Shown: positions 1-8,792, numbered from the stretch's first letter. The stretch: 64,000 nucleotides of DNA from Streptomyces sp. Edi2 (GCF_040253635.1 NZ_JBEJGX010000003.1:4179501-4243500), one strand, 5' to 3'. Notes: generated by a model from the letters alone, not told the origin. Numbers and translations: made by a program.

Positions 1-566
1 ACGGCGAGGGTCGTCTGCCGGAGCTGGGCGGCCACCTCGGCACCGATCTGGTGGACGACCTCCTCGTAGGAGACGTTCTCGTCGTGGTCACCGACGGCGG
101 CCTTGGTGGCCGGGGTGAAGATCGGCGCGGGGAGCTCCGAGCCGTCGACAAGGCCTTCGGGGAGGGCCAGGCCGCAGACCGTACGGGTCTGCCGGTATTC
201 GGCAAGACCGGAGCCGGTGAGGTAGCCGCGGGCCACACACTCGACGGGGACCATCCGCAGCGACTTGCAGACCAGGGTGCGGCCCGCCCAGTCGGCGGGA
301 GCGCCGGCCGGGACGTCGGTGGAGAGGACGTGGTGGGGGGCCAGGTCGGAGAGCTGGTCGAACCACCACAGGGACAGCTGGGTGAGGATGCGGCCCTTTT
401 CGGGGATCTCGGTGGGCAGCACCCAGTCGTAGACGGAGGTGCGGTCGCTGGCGACCATGATCAGGTCGCCGGCGGCGTTCTGGTAGAGGTCGCGCACCTT
501 GCCGGTGTGCAGGTGGGTGAGCCCGGGAACCTCCACCGGCTCAGGCTTTTCTACAAAACCGGGCAC
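1..566 (-). CDS. purC: SAICAR synthetase (phosphoribosylaminoimidazole-succinocarboxamide synthase), 3' end cut by window edge
   Basis: Catalyses the ATP-dependent joining of aspartate to CAIR in cytosolic purine synthesis. Reading leftward from a GTG start, the protein begins VPGFVEKPEPVEVPGLTHLH, then TGKVRDLYQ and VASDRTSVYD, which is the PurC amino-terminal ATP-binding region. It continues through VPVECVARGYLTGSGLAEY, also typical of PurC. The GTG is preceded by GGAGGAA with two bases between, so the start is well supported. About 188 of the expected roughly 300 residues are visible; the carboxyl end lies outside the window. purD lies some 7 kb away on the same strand, so the purine genes are clustered but not in one operon. 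The family assignment is secure. Confidence 0.96.
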   Translation of the reverse strand, partial: MPGFVEKPEPVEVPGLTHLHTGKVRDLYQNAAGDLIMVASDRTSVYDWVLPTEIPEKGRILTQLSLWWFDQLSDLAPHHVLSTDVPAGAPADWAGRTLVCKSLRMVPVECVARGYLTGSGLAEYRQTRTVCGLALPEGLVDGSELPAPIFTPATKAAVGDHDENVSYEEVVHQIGAEVAAQLRQTTLA

Positions 567-653
567 GCTTCCTCCGCGTAGGTTGATCCAGGAGTCCTAC
601 CGATTCTCCCTTACGCGGGCCGGTGGTGGCGGACGGGGGGCCGGTACGCCGGG

Positions 654-796
654 GAGCCGGGCGTCGGGCGGTGCGAGCCGGGCGTCGGGCGGCGGGGGTC
701 GGCATCAGGCGGTGGGGGCCGGCGACAGGCGGCGGGGGCTGGGCATCGTGCGGCCGAGGCCGGGCGTCATGCAGTCGAGACCGGGCGTCATGCAGT
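654..796. repeat. degenerate tandem repeat, period about 21 bp
   Basis: GAGCCGGGCGTCGGGCGG occurs at 654 and 675. CCGGGCGTCATGCAGT occurs at 760 and 781. The stretch between them keeps a similar 20-21 bp GGC...GGCGG rhythm. The last unit carries the stop codon (788-790) of the MFS transporter on the minus strand, and the unit at 760 carries the same trinucleotide at 767-769. I see no gene between purC and the transporter. Confidence 0.7.
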
Positions 797-2191
797 AGGG
801 AGGGTGCCCCGGCGGTCGCCCCGGCGGGCGCCTGCACCGTCACCCCGACCGATACCCCGGCGGGCGATCAGCGCGAGGGTGGCTGCGGCCGGGACGACCG
901 CCGCGAGCAGCACCGTGGCCGGGGTGAACAGGCCGGTGAGCAGCGTGATCGCGTACGGGGTGCAGAAGCCCAGGTAGCACAGGGCCCAGAAGCGGGCGGT
1001 CAGGCGGGCCAGCCGGGCCGGGGGCGCTAGGGCGGCGACCTCGGTGAGGCCGTACGCCACGCACAGCCCGTATCCGGCGCCGAGTACGGCGGCGGCGAGC
1101 AGCGCCGCGTCCGGCCGGACGCAGGCGGCCGCGAAGGCGGCGAGGAGCAGGCCGGCGATGACGGCGGCGAGTCCGGCCACGGCGGTGGCGATGCGGTGGC
1201 GGGTGGCGAGGCGTCGGGCGAGGGGCGCGACGAGCAGGCCGGCGCCGGGGGTGACGGCGGTGACGATCCCGGCGTACACGGTCTGCCAGCCGGTGAGCCC
1301 CGTATCGACGAGCCCGGGGAGGGTGGCGAGGGCGATGCTCGGGGCGACGAACACCCAGGGGGCGACGGGCGCGACCAGGCGGCGGAAGGCGGAGCCGGGG
1401 GTCGGGCCGGGCGCGGGGGACGGGGCCGGTGCGGGGTCGTGCGGCGCAAAGAGCGGTTCCGGCGCGGGGGCGTGCGACGCGGAAGACCGCTCTGCCGAAG
1501 CCCCGGACAGCGCGCAGGCCGGGGCCATCGCGGGAGCGTCGGGCGTGCGGGCCGCTCCCAGACCGCCGGTGCGGGCCGTTTCCGGGGTGCGGGATGCCAG
1601 GAGTGCGGCTGTCGCGGAGAGGGCGAGGTGGGGCAGGTATGCGGTGATCATGGGCGCCGGTGCCCACTGGGCTATCAGCGCCGCCGCCAGCCCGCCGGTG
1701 GCGAAGCCCGCGGAGAGGAAGAGTCCCGAACGGCGGGCCGCGGCGCCGGCCGTCGAGTGGGGGTCGTACGGAGGCGAGGACAGCTCCTTGATCCAGGCGC
1801 TGCCGGCGCTGAGCAGGGCGCCGGCCCCGATACCGGTCAGGAAACGGCCGGGCCACAGCAGGCCGGTGGCCACCGAACCCGCCATCAGCAGCACGGTCGC
1901 CAGCGCGGAGAGCGCGAGTGCGGCGAAGACGACGGGGCGGCGGCCGCGGCGGTCGGCGGCCGGACCGCCCAGGAACAGGCCGGGGATCAGGCCCAGGACA
2001 TAGACGCCGAAGAGGGCGGTGGTCGTGGCCTCGGTCAGACCGAGATCCGAGTGGTAGGCGCCGAGGAGGGCGGAGAACTGATTGGCGCTCCAGCCCGAGG
2101 TGGTCATCACCCAGCCCGTGCGCAGCCAGTGGCGGTGACGGATCGGACGGCGGGTGGTCCGGGAGGTGGCAGGGGGTGCCGTGGTCGTCAT
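788..2191 (-). CDS. MFS transporter (12-TM type)
   Basis: Predicted inner-membrane major facilitator permease of 467 residues. The amino-terminal half has the MFS signature GGPAADRRGRRPVV (loop 2-3) after a first helix pair, and WPGRFLTGIGAGALLSAGSAW (helix 4-5 region). The two halves are joined by a Pro/Ala-rich loop near residues 190-265, followed by six further hydrophobic segments. The open frame extends further upstream, but the start was set at the ATG giving MTTTAPPATSRTTRR, because the upstream residues are not transporter-like and overlap the divergent regulator. The gene is divergent from a LysR regulator across about 100 bp holding a LysR-type operator, so the regulator probably controls it. 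The substrate is unknown. Confidence 0.88.
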   Translation of the reverse strand: MTTTAPPATSRTTRRPIRHRHWLRTGWVMTTSGWSANQFSALLGAYHSDLGLTEATTTALFGVYVLGLIPGLFLGGPAADRRGRRPVVFAALALSALATVLLMAGSVATGLLWPGRFLTGIGAGALLSAGSAWIKELSSPPYDPHSTAGAAARRSGLFLSAGFATGGLAAALIAQWAPAPMITAYLPHLALSATAALLASRTPETARTGGLGAARTPDAPAMAPACALSGASAERSSASHAPAPEPLFAPHDPAPAPSPAPGPTPGSAFRRLVAPVAPWVFVAPSIALATLPGLVDTGLTGWQTVYAGIVTAVTPGAGLLVAPLARRLATRHRIATAVAGLAAVIAGLLLAAFAAACVRPDAALLAAAVLGAGYGLCVAYGLTEVAALAPPARLARLTARFWALCYLGFCTPYAITLLTGLFTPATVLLAAVVPAAATLALIARRGIGRGDGAGARRGDRRGTLPTA

Positions 2192-2231
2192 GGAAGGCTT
2201 TGTACGGGTCGTGCGCACCGCGGCGCCTCCC

Positions 2232-2252
2232 CCGTTCAGGAAAACTGAACGG
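2232..2252. promoter_or_regulatory. LysR-type operator between MFS gene and divergent regulator
   Basis: CCGTTCAG-GAAAA-CTGAACGG is a perfect 8-bp inverted repeat with a 5-bp centre. It contains T-N11-A (T2236 to A2248), the classical core of LysR binding sites. It lies 40 bp upstream of the regulator start and 41 bp upstream of the transporter start, where it could serve both promoters. Confidence 0.65.
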
Positions 2253-2291
2253 CCCCGGCGGCAGCGCGCGTCCGGAATTATCGTGGGCCGC

Positions 2292-3191
2292 ATGGATCTG
2301 CGGCGGCTCTCCTCCTTTCTTGCCGTGGTCGAGGAAGGGCACTTCGGGCGGGCGGCGGCCCGGCTGTTTCTGTCTCCCGCGGCGGTGACCGGCCATGTAC
2401 AGCAACTGGAGCGGGAGTTCGGCACCCTCCTGCTGGAGCGCAGCCCCGTGGCGCCGACCGCGGCGGGGCGGCGGCTGGTCTCCCACGCCCGTACGCTGCT
2501 CGCCGCCGCCAACGCCGCCATGGACGATGTGGCGGACGCGGCGCAGCGGACGGCACCGGCCCGGCCGCTGCGGGTCGGCGTCATGGGTCACGGGTCGGCC
2601 GAGGTGACCCCGGCCGCAATCAGCGCCTTCCGCCGGGCACGGCCCGACGTTCCGTTGTCGCTGGTGCAGCTGACCTTTACCGAGCACTGCAGTGCTCTGC
2701 GCGAGGACCGGGTGGATGTGGCGTTCGTCCGGCCCTTGGTCCGGAGTGCGGAGATCGAGACCGATGTGCTGACGACCGAGCAGCGGATCGTGGCGGTGCC
2801 GGCGGCGTCCTCGCTCGCGGACGCCGCGCACGAAGGGGTGCGGATGGCGGACGTCATCGACCTGCCGTATCTGCGGCTGCCCTCGCACACCCCGCAGCCC
2901 TTCACCGACTACCTGTACTTCACCGAGGGCCAACGGCGCGGCCTCGACTACGCGCTGACCCCGCAGGATGTGCTGACGAGCGTGGCGGCGGGGCGGGGCG
3001 CGGGCTCGGGGCTGAAGTCGTTCGCGCGCTACTACCCGTGGCCGGGGGCGGTGTTCGTACCGGTACTGGATGCGCCATGGGCGCAGAGCGTGCTCGCCAC
3101 TCGCGCCGGGGACCCGAATCCGGAGGTGCGGATCTTCCGGGCGCTGACGGTCGCGCTGGCACGGGAGTTGGGACCGGCCGCTGCGCGATAG
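2292..3191 (+). CDS. LysR-family transcriptional regulator
   Basis: 299-residue regulator of normal LTTR length. The winged helix-turn-helix spans about residues 1-60 (MDLRRLSSFLAVVEEGHFGR ... SPAAVTGHVQQLE ... LLLERSPVAPTAAGRRL). The effector-binding part starts near residue 90 (RPLRVGVMGHGSAEVTPAAI) and follows the LysR substrate-domain pattern (GVDVAFVRP-like segment at about 150). The ATG at MDLRRL is preferred over upstream in-frame starts because LysR proteins begin within a few residues of the HTH and the operator lies just upstream. It probably controls the divergent MFS gene. The inducer cannot be read from the sequence. The stop codon lies in the first copy of a 22-bp repeat. Confidence 0.93.
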   Translation: MDLRRLSSFLAVVEEGHFGRAAARLFLSPAAVTGHVQQLEREFGTLLLERSPVAPTAAGRRLVSHARTLLAAANAAMDDVADAAQRTAPARPLRVGVMGHGSAEVTPAAISAFRRARPDVPLSLVQLTFTEHCSALREDRVDVAFVRPLVRSAEIETDVLTTEQRIVAVPAASSLADAAHEGVRMADVIDLPYLRLPSHTPQPFTDYLYFTEGQRRGLDYALTPQDVLTSVAAGRGAGSGLKSFARYYPWPGAVFVPVLDAPWAQSVLATRAGDPNPEVRIFRALTVALARELGPAAAR

Positions 3192-3250
3192 CCGTCCGGC
3201 GACCGTGCGGTAGCCAGGCGGCCGCCGCGCGGTAGCGGACGGGCCGCGGG
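3183..3250. repeat. 22-bp tandem repeat carrying copied stop codons
   Basis: GCG(C/G)G(A/G)TAGC units place TAG at 3189 (the LysR stop), 3211 and 3233, exactly 22 bp apart. The array continues into two copies of GGGTGGGGCGGGCAGC at about 3248-3279. It occupies the gap before the convergent next gene. Confidence 0.7.
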
Positions 3251-3303
3251 TGGGGCGGGCAGCGGGTGGGGCGGGCAGCGGTCGCGGCGGGCCGCCGGCC
3301 GGC

Positions 3304-4785
3304 TCAGTCGCTTTTGCAGATGCGGTCGAGGAGGTTGGCGGTGGCGCGTTGGATGCGTTCGTCGACATGGCCGGGGCGGTCGAGGGCCGGGGACCAGGCG
3401 AAGGTGCCGGAGGCGAAAACCCAGGCGCCGCTGGGGGCGCGGTAGAGGGAGGTCTCCTGATGGCGGCGGGCGCCTTCGCTGTCGCGGTAAGGGGAGTGGG
3501 CGAGCAGGATGCGTTCGGTGTGCTCGGGGAGGTTGGTGCGCGGGAAGTAGCGGTCGGCCTCGCCGGCGACCAGACCGGGCAGCTCGTCGCCTTCGTGCGC
3601 GCCGGTGGCCTCCCACAGCCAGTGACTGCCGTTGCGGACGACCATGGGGGCCGGCTCGGGGACCCGGCCGGCGTACTGGATGCCCATCAGCCGCTGTTCG
3701 GGGTTGCCCAGCTCCCGCCAGAGCGCGGGGCGTCCGGGGCCCTGCCGCTTACGGCAGTGGAGCAGCGCCTCCGGGCCCGAGGGCGAGGGGGAGAGATCGA
3801 CCTGCCAGTACATGGTGTTGGCAGAGAGGAAGACGAGGGAGGTGCCGGTGTCGCGGGCGTGCTCGACCGTGCGGCGCATGGGCACCGACCAGTACTCGTC
3901 GTGGCCGGGGAAGACCAGGCCGCGGTAGCGGGACGGGTCGACGCGGCCGGCGTGCAGATCGCGGGCGTCGGCGTAGGCGAGGTCGTAGCCGTAGCGTTCG
4001 GCCCAGCGGATGAAGTCGTAGGCATGGCCGACATGGAGGGGCAGTCCCGCGCCGGCGTACGGCCGGTCGAACGAGACGGTGGTGGCAGCGTCCCCCTCGC
4101 CGAGCAGCGCGCCCTCCTCGTCCCAGGCGTGGTAGAGGCTGGCGCCGGTCCGGCCGTCCTCCGGATAGAGGTTGTAGGCCTGCCACGTGATGTCGGGCAG
4201 CAGCAGGAGGAGATCGGCGGGCTGGTGGTCGCGGACCGTGAAGGGGATGTGGGAGCGGTAGCGGCCGTCGGCGGTGGTGAGCACGGCGACATAGGCGCCG
4301 AGCTGCCAGGACGTGGGGACCTGGAGGCGCCAGGAGAGCCACCAGTGGTGGCAGGAGGCCGTGCGGTCGGCGGTCAGCGGGGGCGGCTGGACGATGCCGG
4401 CCAGGCGGGGGCTGTTGGTGATCTTGGAGGCGCCGACGCCCGCGTAATGGCCGATGCGGTAGATGTCGATGTTGAACGGCTGGGGCGGGTCCACCGAGAC
4501 GCGGAAGTCGATGGCCTCGCCTGGGGCCACCGCGCCGGGGCCGGCGAAGCCCTTGATCTGGCGGTGGACGTCATCGGCGGTACGCGGTCCGTTGTGCTTG
4601 CCGGGGTCGGGCACCGGCCGTGCGCCCGGGGCGACGGCGGGGTCGACGTACCAGGGAATGATGCGGCCGGAGTCGAAGTAGTTCTCGCTGCCGCGCAGCC
4701 AGGGCAGCGGGCCCTGTCCGAACGGGTCCGTGACCGCGTGGGCGAGCGCACCCGACTCCCAGCGCCTGATCTGATCCGTCGCCAC
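3304..4785 (-). CDS. N,N-dimethylformamidase beta-subunit-like protein
   Basis: 493-residue protein resembling the large (beta) subunit of N,N-dimethylformamidase and its many actinobacterial relatives of unknown substrate. Visible features are an amino-terminal beta-rich segment (VAPGEAIDFRVSVDPPQPF ... IDIYRIGHY) and a carboxyl-terminal catalytic-like domain. The latter holds LPDITWQAYNLY, VGHAYDFIRWAERYGYDLAY, the family motif FPGHDEYWS (about residue 290) and LSANTMYWQV. The real enzyme binds iron through Tyr and Glu ligands; FPGHDEYWS and neighbouring Tyr residues are candidates here. No signal peptide is seen. A GTG two codons upstream is also possible, but GGGAGGGGA is better spaced to the GTG chosen (MATDQIRRWESG). 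The substrate is unlikely to be dimethylformamide itself. Confidence 0.8.
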   Translation of the reverse strand: MATDQIRRWESGALAHAVTDPFGQGPLPWLRGSENYFDSGRIIPWYVDPAVAPGARPVPDPGKHNGPRTADDVHRQIKGFAGPGAVAPGEAIDFRVSVDPPQPFNIDIYRIGHYAGVGASKITNSPRLAGIVQPPPLTADRTASCHHWWLSWRLQVPTSWQLGAYVAVLTTADGRYRSHIPFTVRDHQPADLLLLLPDITWQAYNLYPEDGRTGASLYHAWDEEGALLGEGDAATTVSFDRPYAGAGLPLHVGHAYDFIRWAERYGYDLAYADARDLHAGRVDPSRYRGLVFPGHDEYWSVPMRRTVEHARDTGTSLVFLSANTMYWQVDLSPSPSGPEALLHCRKRQGPGRPALWRELGNPEQRLMGIQYAGRVPEPAPMVVRNGSHWLWEATGAHEGDELPGLVAGEADRYFPRTNLPEHTERILLAHSPYRDSEGARRHQETSLYRAPSGAWVFASGTFAWSPALDRPGHVDERIQRATANLLDRICKSD

Positions 4786-4841
4786 CTTCACTCCCCTCCC
4801 ACATCCCCCACCGGCCGCAGCCGATCGAGCCGCTACTGCGT

Positions 4842-4863
4842 CCGGCCGGGCGAACCCGGCCGG
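4842..4863. terminator. hairpin terminator candidate downstream of the M48-like gene
   Basis: CCGGCCGGG-CGAA-CCCGGCCGG is a perfect 9-bp stem with a tetraloop. It sits after the M48-like gene and its tail in the direction of transcription (minus) and before the DMFase-like gene. There is no T run, as is usual in Streptomyces. Confidence 0.55.
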
Positions 4864-4959
4864 CCATCCCCCAGCACATCACATTACGCACTCACTTCGT
4901 CACCCTTCGTCGTGAATTTAGAGGGTGCAGCCCCCGAAATGCGAACTGGAAGGGAACAT

Positions 4960-5214
4960 TCAGCCGGTGGTGCGGGAGGCCCGGGACGAGGCGCCCCGCA
5001 CCCGCTCAGCGGATAAGTACGGCCTTGGGCGGTGCCTTGACCGCGGCCTTGAGCGCGGCCTTGCCTGCCGCCTCGCGTGCGGCTTTCCGGTCGTCCCGGT
5101 AGCTCTGGCCGTTCCGATCGTTCTGGTCGTTCCGATCGCTCCGGTCGTCGGCCCGGTTGCTCCGGCCGTTCCCATCGCTCCGGTTGCTCCGGTCATTCCG
5201 GATGTTCCTGTCAT
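4960..5214 (-). other. coding-like tail in shifted frame behind the M48-like gene
   Basis: Two readings compete directly after the M48-like stop codon. An ATG overlapping that stop (ATGA) opens an 84-residue frame with collagen-like Gly-X-Y triplets (GTSGMTGATGAMGTAG), ending Arg-rich, but many of its codons end in A. The frame one base over is open from 5254 to 5006 and has almost only G or C in third positions. It reads as Asp/Asn/Arg repeats (NDRSNRSDGNGRSNRADDRS) and then RKAAREAAGKAALKAAVKAP, but it has no ATG, GTG, TTG or CTG start. Codon use says the second frame is, or was, the real one. That would make it a lost extension of the upstream protein after a frameshift, or a remnant. Confidence 0.45.
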
Positions 5215-7052
5215 ACCAGTCGGACCGGCTTCTCGGGGCGTACGCCGACCGTCGTCAGCCAGCCGCGGAGCGGCTCCGCGTCGCCGTCGTCGACCAGGCT
5301 GAGCACCGGGCGGCCGAGGTCGGCGCGGCGGGCGCCGTCGACCAGCAGCGCCGGGCCGTCGAGCCAGTCCAGGCCGGGGGCGGCACCCGCGGTGTCGACG
5401 GCGGCGCAGCAGACCATGGCGGTGACGTGGTCGGCAAGGAGCTCGCGGCCCGTACGGGGCGGCTGCAGCGGGAACAGCGGGAGGCCGCCCTCGGACACCA
5501 TGCCGTCGCCCCAGGCCACACCGATGGTGGCGTCCTGCGCCGCGCCGCAGCGGGCGGCCTGGCGGGCCGCTTCCTCGCGCTCCTCGCGCTCGACCTCCGC
5601 ACCCAGCCGGGCGGCGACCAGATCGCTCGCCCGCTCCCCCTGGGCGAGCCGGTCGATGACGCGGGCCAGGGTGGGGCCCGGGGCCGGGGCGGGCTGCGGG
5701 CCCTCGCGGCGGGCGGCGGACGACGGGCCGCCGGCGGGGCGGTCCGCCGGGTGGTGGCCGGCGGGCGGACGGGGGGAGGAGCGGGCGTACGAGAGAGGCG
5801 GGGCACAGGCGGGGTCCGGGGCCGCCGGCGTGGGCGGAGCCGACGGGAGCGCGGGCGCCGGGAGGTTGTCCAGAACGCGGTGGAGGCGGGCGGCCTCCAG
5901 GCGCCATTTCCGGTCCACGACCTCTTCCGGGTACTGATTCCAGCCGACCGGCGACCAGTCGGGCCCGGGCTCGGCCGGACCGCCGTGGAAGAGGCGGGCG
6001 GCCAGCAGGGAGGCGGCGCGGTCGATGGCGCCCGGCTCCTCGAGGAGGTCGCAGGCCGGGCGCTCGCCGAGACGGGAGGCGAAACCGTTGGCGAGGCGGT
6101 CGCGGCGGGAGAGTTCGGTGAGCGCGGAGACCACACCGGCGTCCAGCCGGGACGGCCAGCGGCCCATCCGCCAGGCGGGCAGCGCCACCCGGGTCAGCAG
6201 CCGGTCCCAGCCCGCATAAGCGAGACCGACCTGCTCCTGGGCGACGATCCGCAGGCCGTAGTCGACGGTCTGTGCGCGCTCGGAGGCGGCGGCGGCGACG
6301 GCGCGCTCCATGATCGTGGCGTGTTCGCGGCCGGCCCGCAGCAGCAGTCGTGCCACCCGGCCCACGAAGCGGAGCGGGAGGGCGCGCAGCGGGCCCCGGG
6401 CGCGGGCCGATACGGCGACGGCGGCGTCCAGGCCGCGGATGAAGCGGCGGGCGGCCGCTATGTCGGGGTGGGCGGACGGGCCGGTGCCGGCGACGACCGG
6501 GGCCAGCAGGGCGCGCAGCTCGGCGACCCGCATCCACCACAGGAAGGGTGAGCCGATGACCAGGACCGGCGCCTCGGCCGCCCGGCGCCCTTCGCGCGGT
6601 GCCGCTCCCCTGCCGCGGCGCGGCGGGCCGTGGGCACGGTGCGTACGGTCCTCCAGCCAGCTGTCGCAGTCCGGGGTGAGCGCTATGGCCGAGGGCGCGG
6701 GGACCTCCAGGCGGTCGGCGAGATCGCGGACGAGGCGGTAGAGATCGGGGGCCGACTTCTCGGAGATCGGCACGGACGGGCTGAGCGCGGGTCTGGCGCG
6801 CGCCACGACGGCCGTGACCAGCGCCGCCAGGAGCAGGCTGAGCACCGCGAGACCGCCGGCGATCCAGCGGGCCAGCTCCCAGCCGGTCCCCGCGCCGAGG
6901 TGGCCGGTCGCCCGGCCGGTGAACAGCACCACGGCCACGGCCGCCGGCAGCAGCGCGACGGCCAGCGCCGTGCTGCGGATCCGCAGCACGGCAAGGGCGC
7001 GGGCACGCGCCGCCAGGACGCCTGTTTCCGGACTTGCCACGAGCCTGTACAC
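5211..7052 (-). CDS. M48-like membrane protein lacking the zinc-binding motif
   Basis: 613-residue protein with two amino-terminal membrane helices (about residues 22-45 and 55-80). They are followed by LYRLVRDLADRLEVPAPSAI, the lead-in typical of M48 peptidases of the HtpX type, then VLVIGSPFLWWMRVAELRAL. Where M48 enzymes carry HExxH, this protein reads LLAPVVAGTG, and the downstream third-ligand region reads ERAQTVDYGL. It should therefore be unable to bind catalytic zinc. The later part (SRLDAGVVSALTELSRRDRL ... LFHGGPAEPGPDWSPVGW) still follows the M48 layout, then a Pro/Ala-rich linker and a folded end. The GTG chosen is next to a purine-rich AGGGGG. What follows the stop suggests a possible frameshift. 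Confidence 0.75.
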   Translation of the reverse strand: MYRLVASPETGVLAARARALAVLRIRSTALAVALLPAAVAVVLFTGRATGHLGAGTGWELARWIAGGLAVLSLLLAALVTAVVARARPALSPSVPISEKSAPDLYRLVRDLADRLEVPAPSAIALTPDCDSWLEDRTHRAHGPPRRGRGAAPREGRRAAEAPVLVIGSPFLWWMRVAELRALLAPVVAGTGPSAHPDIAAARRFIRGLDAAVAVSARARGPLRALPLRFVGRVARLLLRAGREHATIMERAVAAAASERAQTVDYGLRIVAQEQVGLAYAGWDRLLTRVALPAWRMGRWPSRLDAGVVSALTELSRRDRLANGFASRLGERPACDLLEEPGAIDRAASLLAARLFHGGPAEPGPDWSPVGWNQYPEEVVDRKWRLEAARLHRVLDNLPAPALPSAPPTPAAPDPACAPPLSYARSSPRPPAGHHPADRPAGGPSSAARREGPQPAPAPGPTLARVIDRLAQGERASDLVAARLGAEVEREEREEAARQAARCGAAQDATIGVAWGDGMVSEGGLPLFPLQPPRTGRELLADHVTAMVCCAAVDTAGAAPGLDWLDGPALLVDGARRADLGRPVLSLVDDGDAEPLRGWLTTVGVRPEKPVRLV

Positions 7053-7517
7053 CCCCTGCTGTCCTGATGGAGCCGGACGGAGAGAACACGGGACGGACGT
7101 ACGAGAATTGCGCGGTGACTGGAGCGAGGGCACTCCACCACCACTGTGGCACCGGCCACTGACATCGCAATGCCGGTGAGCCACTTGCCGGACGCCACCG
7201 CGGCAACCGTGCCGGATTCCGGCCCGGTGACCACAGGACGCTTGCGCCGCACCCTAGTTGGGGGTGCGGGCCTCGTCAGCCGTATACCTGGTGCGGTCAC
7301 TCGATGGAATGGCTTTGGGCAAAGCCGGGAACCCGTGCCCGGCGGGTATGGGCCGTGGACGCTTCGGCCCGGTCTGCGCAGAGAGGACTGGGGCATATGT
7401 CACGGTATGTGGCATATGCCCCAGGAGAGATGTCACTCAAGAGGTCACCGCCGACGGCGCCGGACGCGGCACCGACCGGCGGCGCAGACCTGGGCGGGCC
7501 CCGGGCAAAGGCGCACG
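7053..7517. other. 465-bp gap between purD and the M48-like gene
   Basis: No convincing coding frame on either strand. It holds the purD 3' region, a 12-bp-arm inverted repeat described separately, and presumably the promoter of the M48-like gene near 7060-7200. I could not assign promoter boxes. Confidence 0.5.
7388..7424. other. perfect 12-bp inverted repeat with CATATG arms
   Basis: CTGGGGCATATG and CATATGCCCCAG face each other across 13 bases (TCACGGTATGTGG). It lies 94 bases past the purD stop in the direction of transcription. It could be a purD terminator or an operator for the M48-like gene. The AT-rich CATATG ends next to the loop are unusual for a Streptomyces terminator, and CATATGTC-type words recur upstream of purD near 9060. 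Confidence 0.55.
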
Positions 7518-8792
7518 CTAGGCGCCCGCTGCCTCCGCCGCCGCGTCCGCGACCTTGGCGGCGATGTCCGTGCGGTGCTGCGAGCCGTCCAGGAAGATCC
7601 GGTCGACGGCGCGGTAGGCGCGCTGCCGGGCGGTGGTGAGGTCGGAGCCGGTGGCGGTGACGGACAGCACCCGGCCGCCCGCGCTGAGCACCGCGCCGCT
7701 CTCGTCACGCTTGGTGCCGGCGTGCAGGACGTACGCCTTGGGGCCGTCCTGCTCCGCGACCTCGGCGAGGCCGTCGATCGGGTCGCCGGTGCGCGGGGTG
7801 TCCGGGTAGTTGTGGGAGGCGATGACGACGGTGACCGCCGCGCCGTCGCTCCAGCGCAGCGGCGGGAGGGTGGCGAGGGTGCCGGTGGCCGCGGCGTGCA
7901 GCAGACCGGCGAGCGGGGTCTTGAGGCGGGCGAGGACGACCTGAGTCTCCGGGTCGCCGAAGCGCGCGTTGAACTCGATCACCCGCACCCCGCGGGAGGT
8001 GATCGCCAGGCCCGCGTAGAGCAGCCCGGAGAAGGGGGTGCCACGACGGCGCAGCTCGTCGACGGTGGGCTGCAGGACGGTGGCCATGACCTCGTCGACC
8101 AGCTTGGGGTCGGCCCAGGGCAGCGGGCTGTACGCGCCCATGCCGCCGGTGTTGGGGCCCTGGTCCCCGTCGTAGGCGCGCTTGAAGTCCTGGGCGGGCT
8201 GCAGCGGGACGACGGTGACGCCGTCGGTGACCGCGAAGAGGGAGACCTCGGGGCCGTCCAGGAACTCTTCGATGACCACGCGGTCGCAGGCCAGGGCGTG
8301 CGCACGGGCCGCCTCGACGTCGTCGGTGACCACGACGCCCTTGCCGGCGGCCAGGCCGTCGTCCTTGACGACGTACGGGGCACCGAAGGCGTCCAGGGCC
8401 TCGTCGATCTCTTCCCGGGTGGTGCACACATAGCTGCGGGCGGTGGGGACGGCCGCGGTGGCCATCACGTCCTTGGCGAAGGCCTTGGAGCCCTCCAGTT
8501 CGGCGGCCTGGGCCGAGGGGCCGAAGACCGGGATGCCGCGGTCGCGTACGGCGTCCGCGACGCCCGCCACCAAGGGGGCCTCGGGGCCGACGATGACCAG
8601 GTCGGCCTGCAGACCGGCGGCGAGTTCGGCGACGGCTGCGCCGTCGAGGGCGTTGACCCCGTGCAATTCGGCCACCTCGGCGATACCGGCGTTGCCGGGA
8701 GCGCAGTGCAGCGCGGTGACGTCGGGGTCGAGGGACAGAGAGCGGCACAGGGCGTGTTCGCGGGCGCCGCCGCCGATGACGAGGACCTTCAC
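7518..8792 (-). CDS. purD: phosphoribosylamine-glycine ligase (GAR synthetase)
   Basis: Second step of de novo purine synthesis: ligates glycine to phosphoribosylamine with ATP, in the cytosol. The 424 residues match the family in length. Visible signatures are [15 protein letters not shown] at the start, [16 protein letters not shown] and the ATP-grasp core [20 protein letters not shown]. These are followed by [17 protein letters not shown] (the PurD motif) and [17 protein letters not shown] (metal-binding). The start is a GTG with only a weak upstream AGG. The leader of 481 bp to the divergent SLATT gene holds 37-bp repeats. It stands alone, apart from purC 7 kb downstream. Confidence 0.98.
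   Translation of the reverse strand: MKVLVIGGGAREHALCRSLSLDPDVTALHCAPGNAGIAEVAELHGVNALDGAAVAELAAGLQADLVIVGPEAPLVAGVADAVRDRGIPVFGPSAQAAELEGSKAFAKDVMATAAVPTARSYVCTTREEIDEALDAFGAPYVVKDDGLAAGKGVVVTDDVEAARAHALACDRVVIEEFLDGPEVSLFAVTDGVTVVPLQPAQDFKRAYDGDQGPNTGGMGAYSPLPWADPKLVDEVMATVLQPTVDELRRRGTPFSGLLYAGLAITSRGVRVIEFNARFGDPETQVVLARLKTPLAGLLHAAATGTLATLPPLRWSDGAAVTVVIASHNYPDTPRTGDPIDGLAEVAEQDGPKAYVLHAGTKRDESGAVLSAGGRVLSVTATGSDLTTARQRAYRAVDRIFLDGSQHRTDIAAKVADAAAEAAGA

Noticed and set aside
840..3368. Very long minus-strand open frame across the MFS and LysR genes
   Set aside because: It is Arg/Pro/Gly-rich throughout, matches no family, and lies in the wrong frame over two well-supported genes. Such antisense frames are common at this GC content.
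4960..5214. Collagen-like 84-residue protein
   Set aside because: The Gly-X-Y pattern is striking, but the codons end in A far too often for this genome. The neighbouring frame has the proper codon use, so the triplets are probably a by-product of a repeated DNA word.
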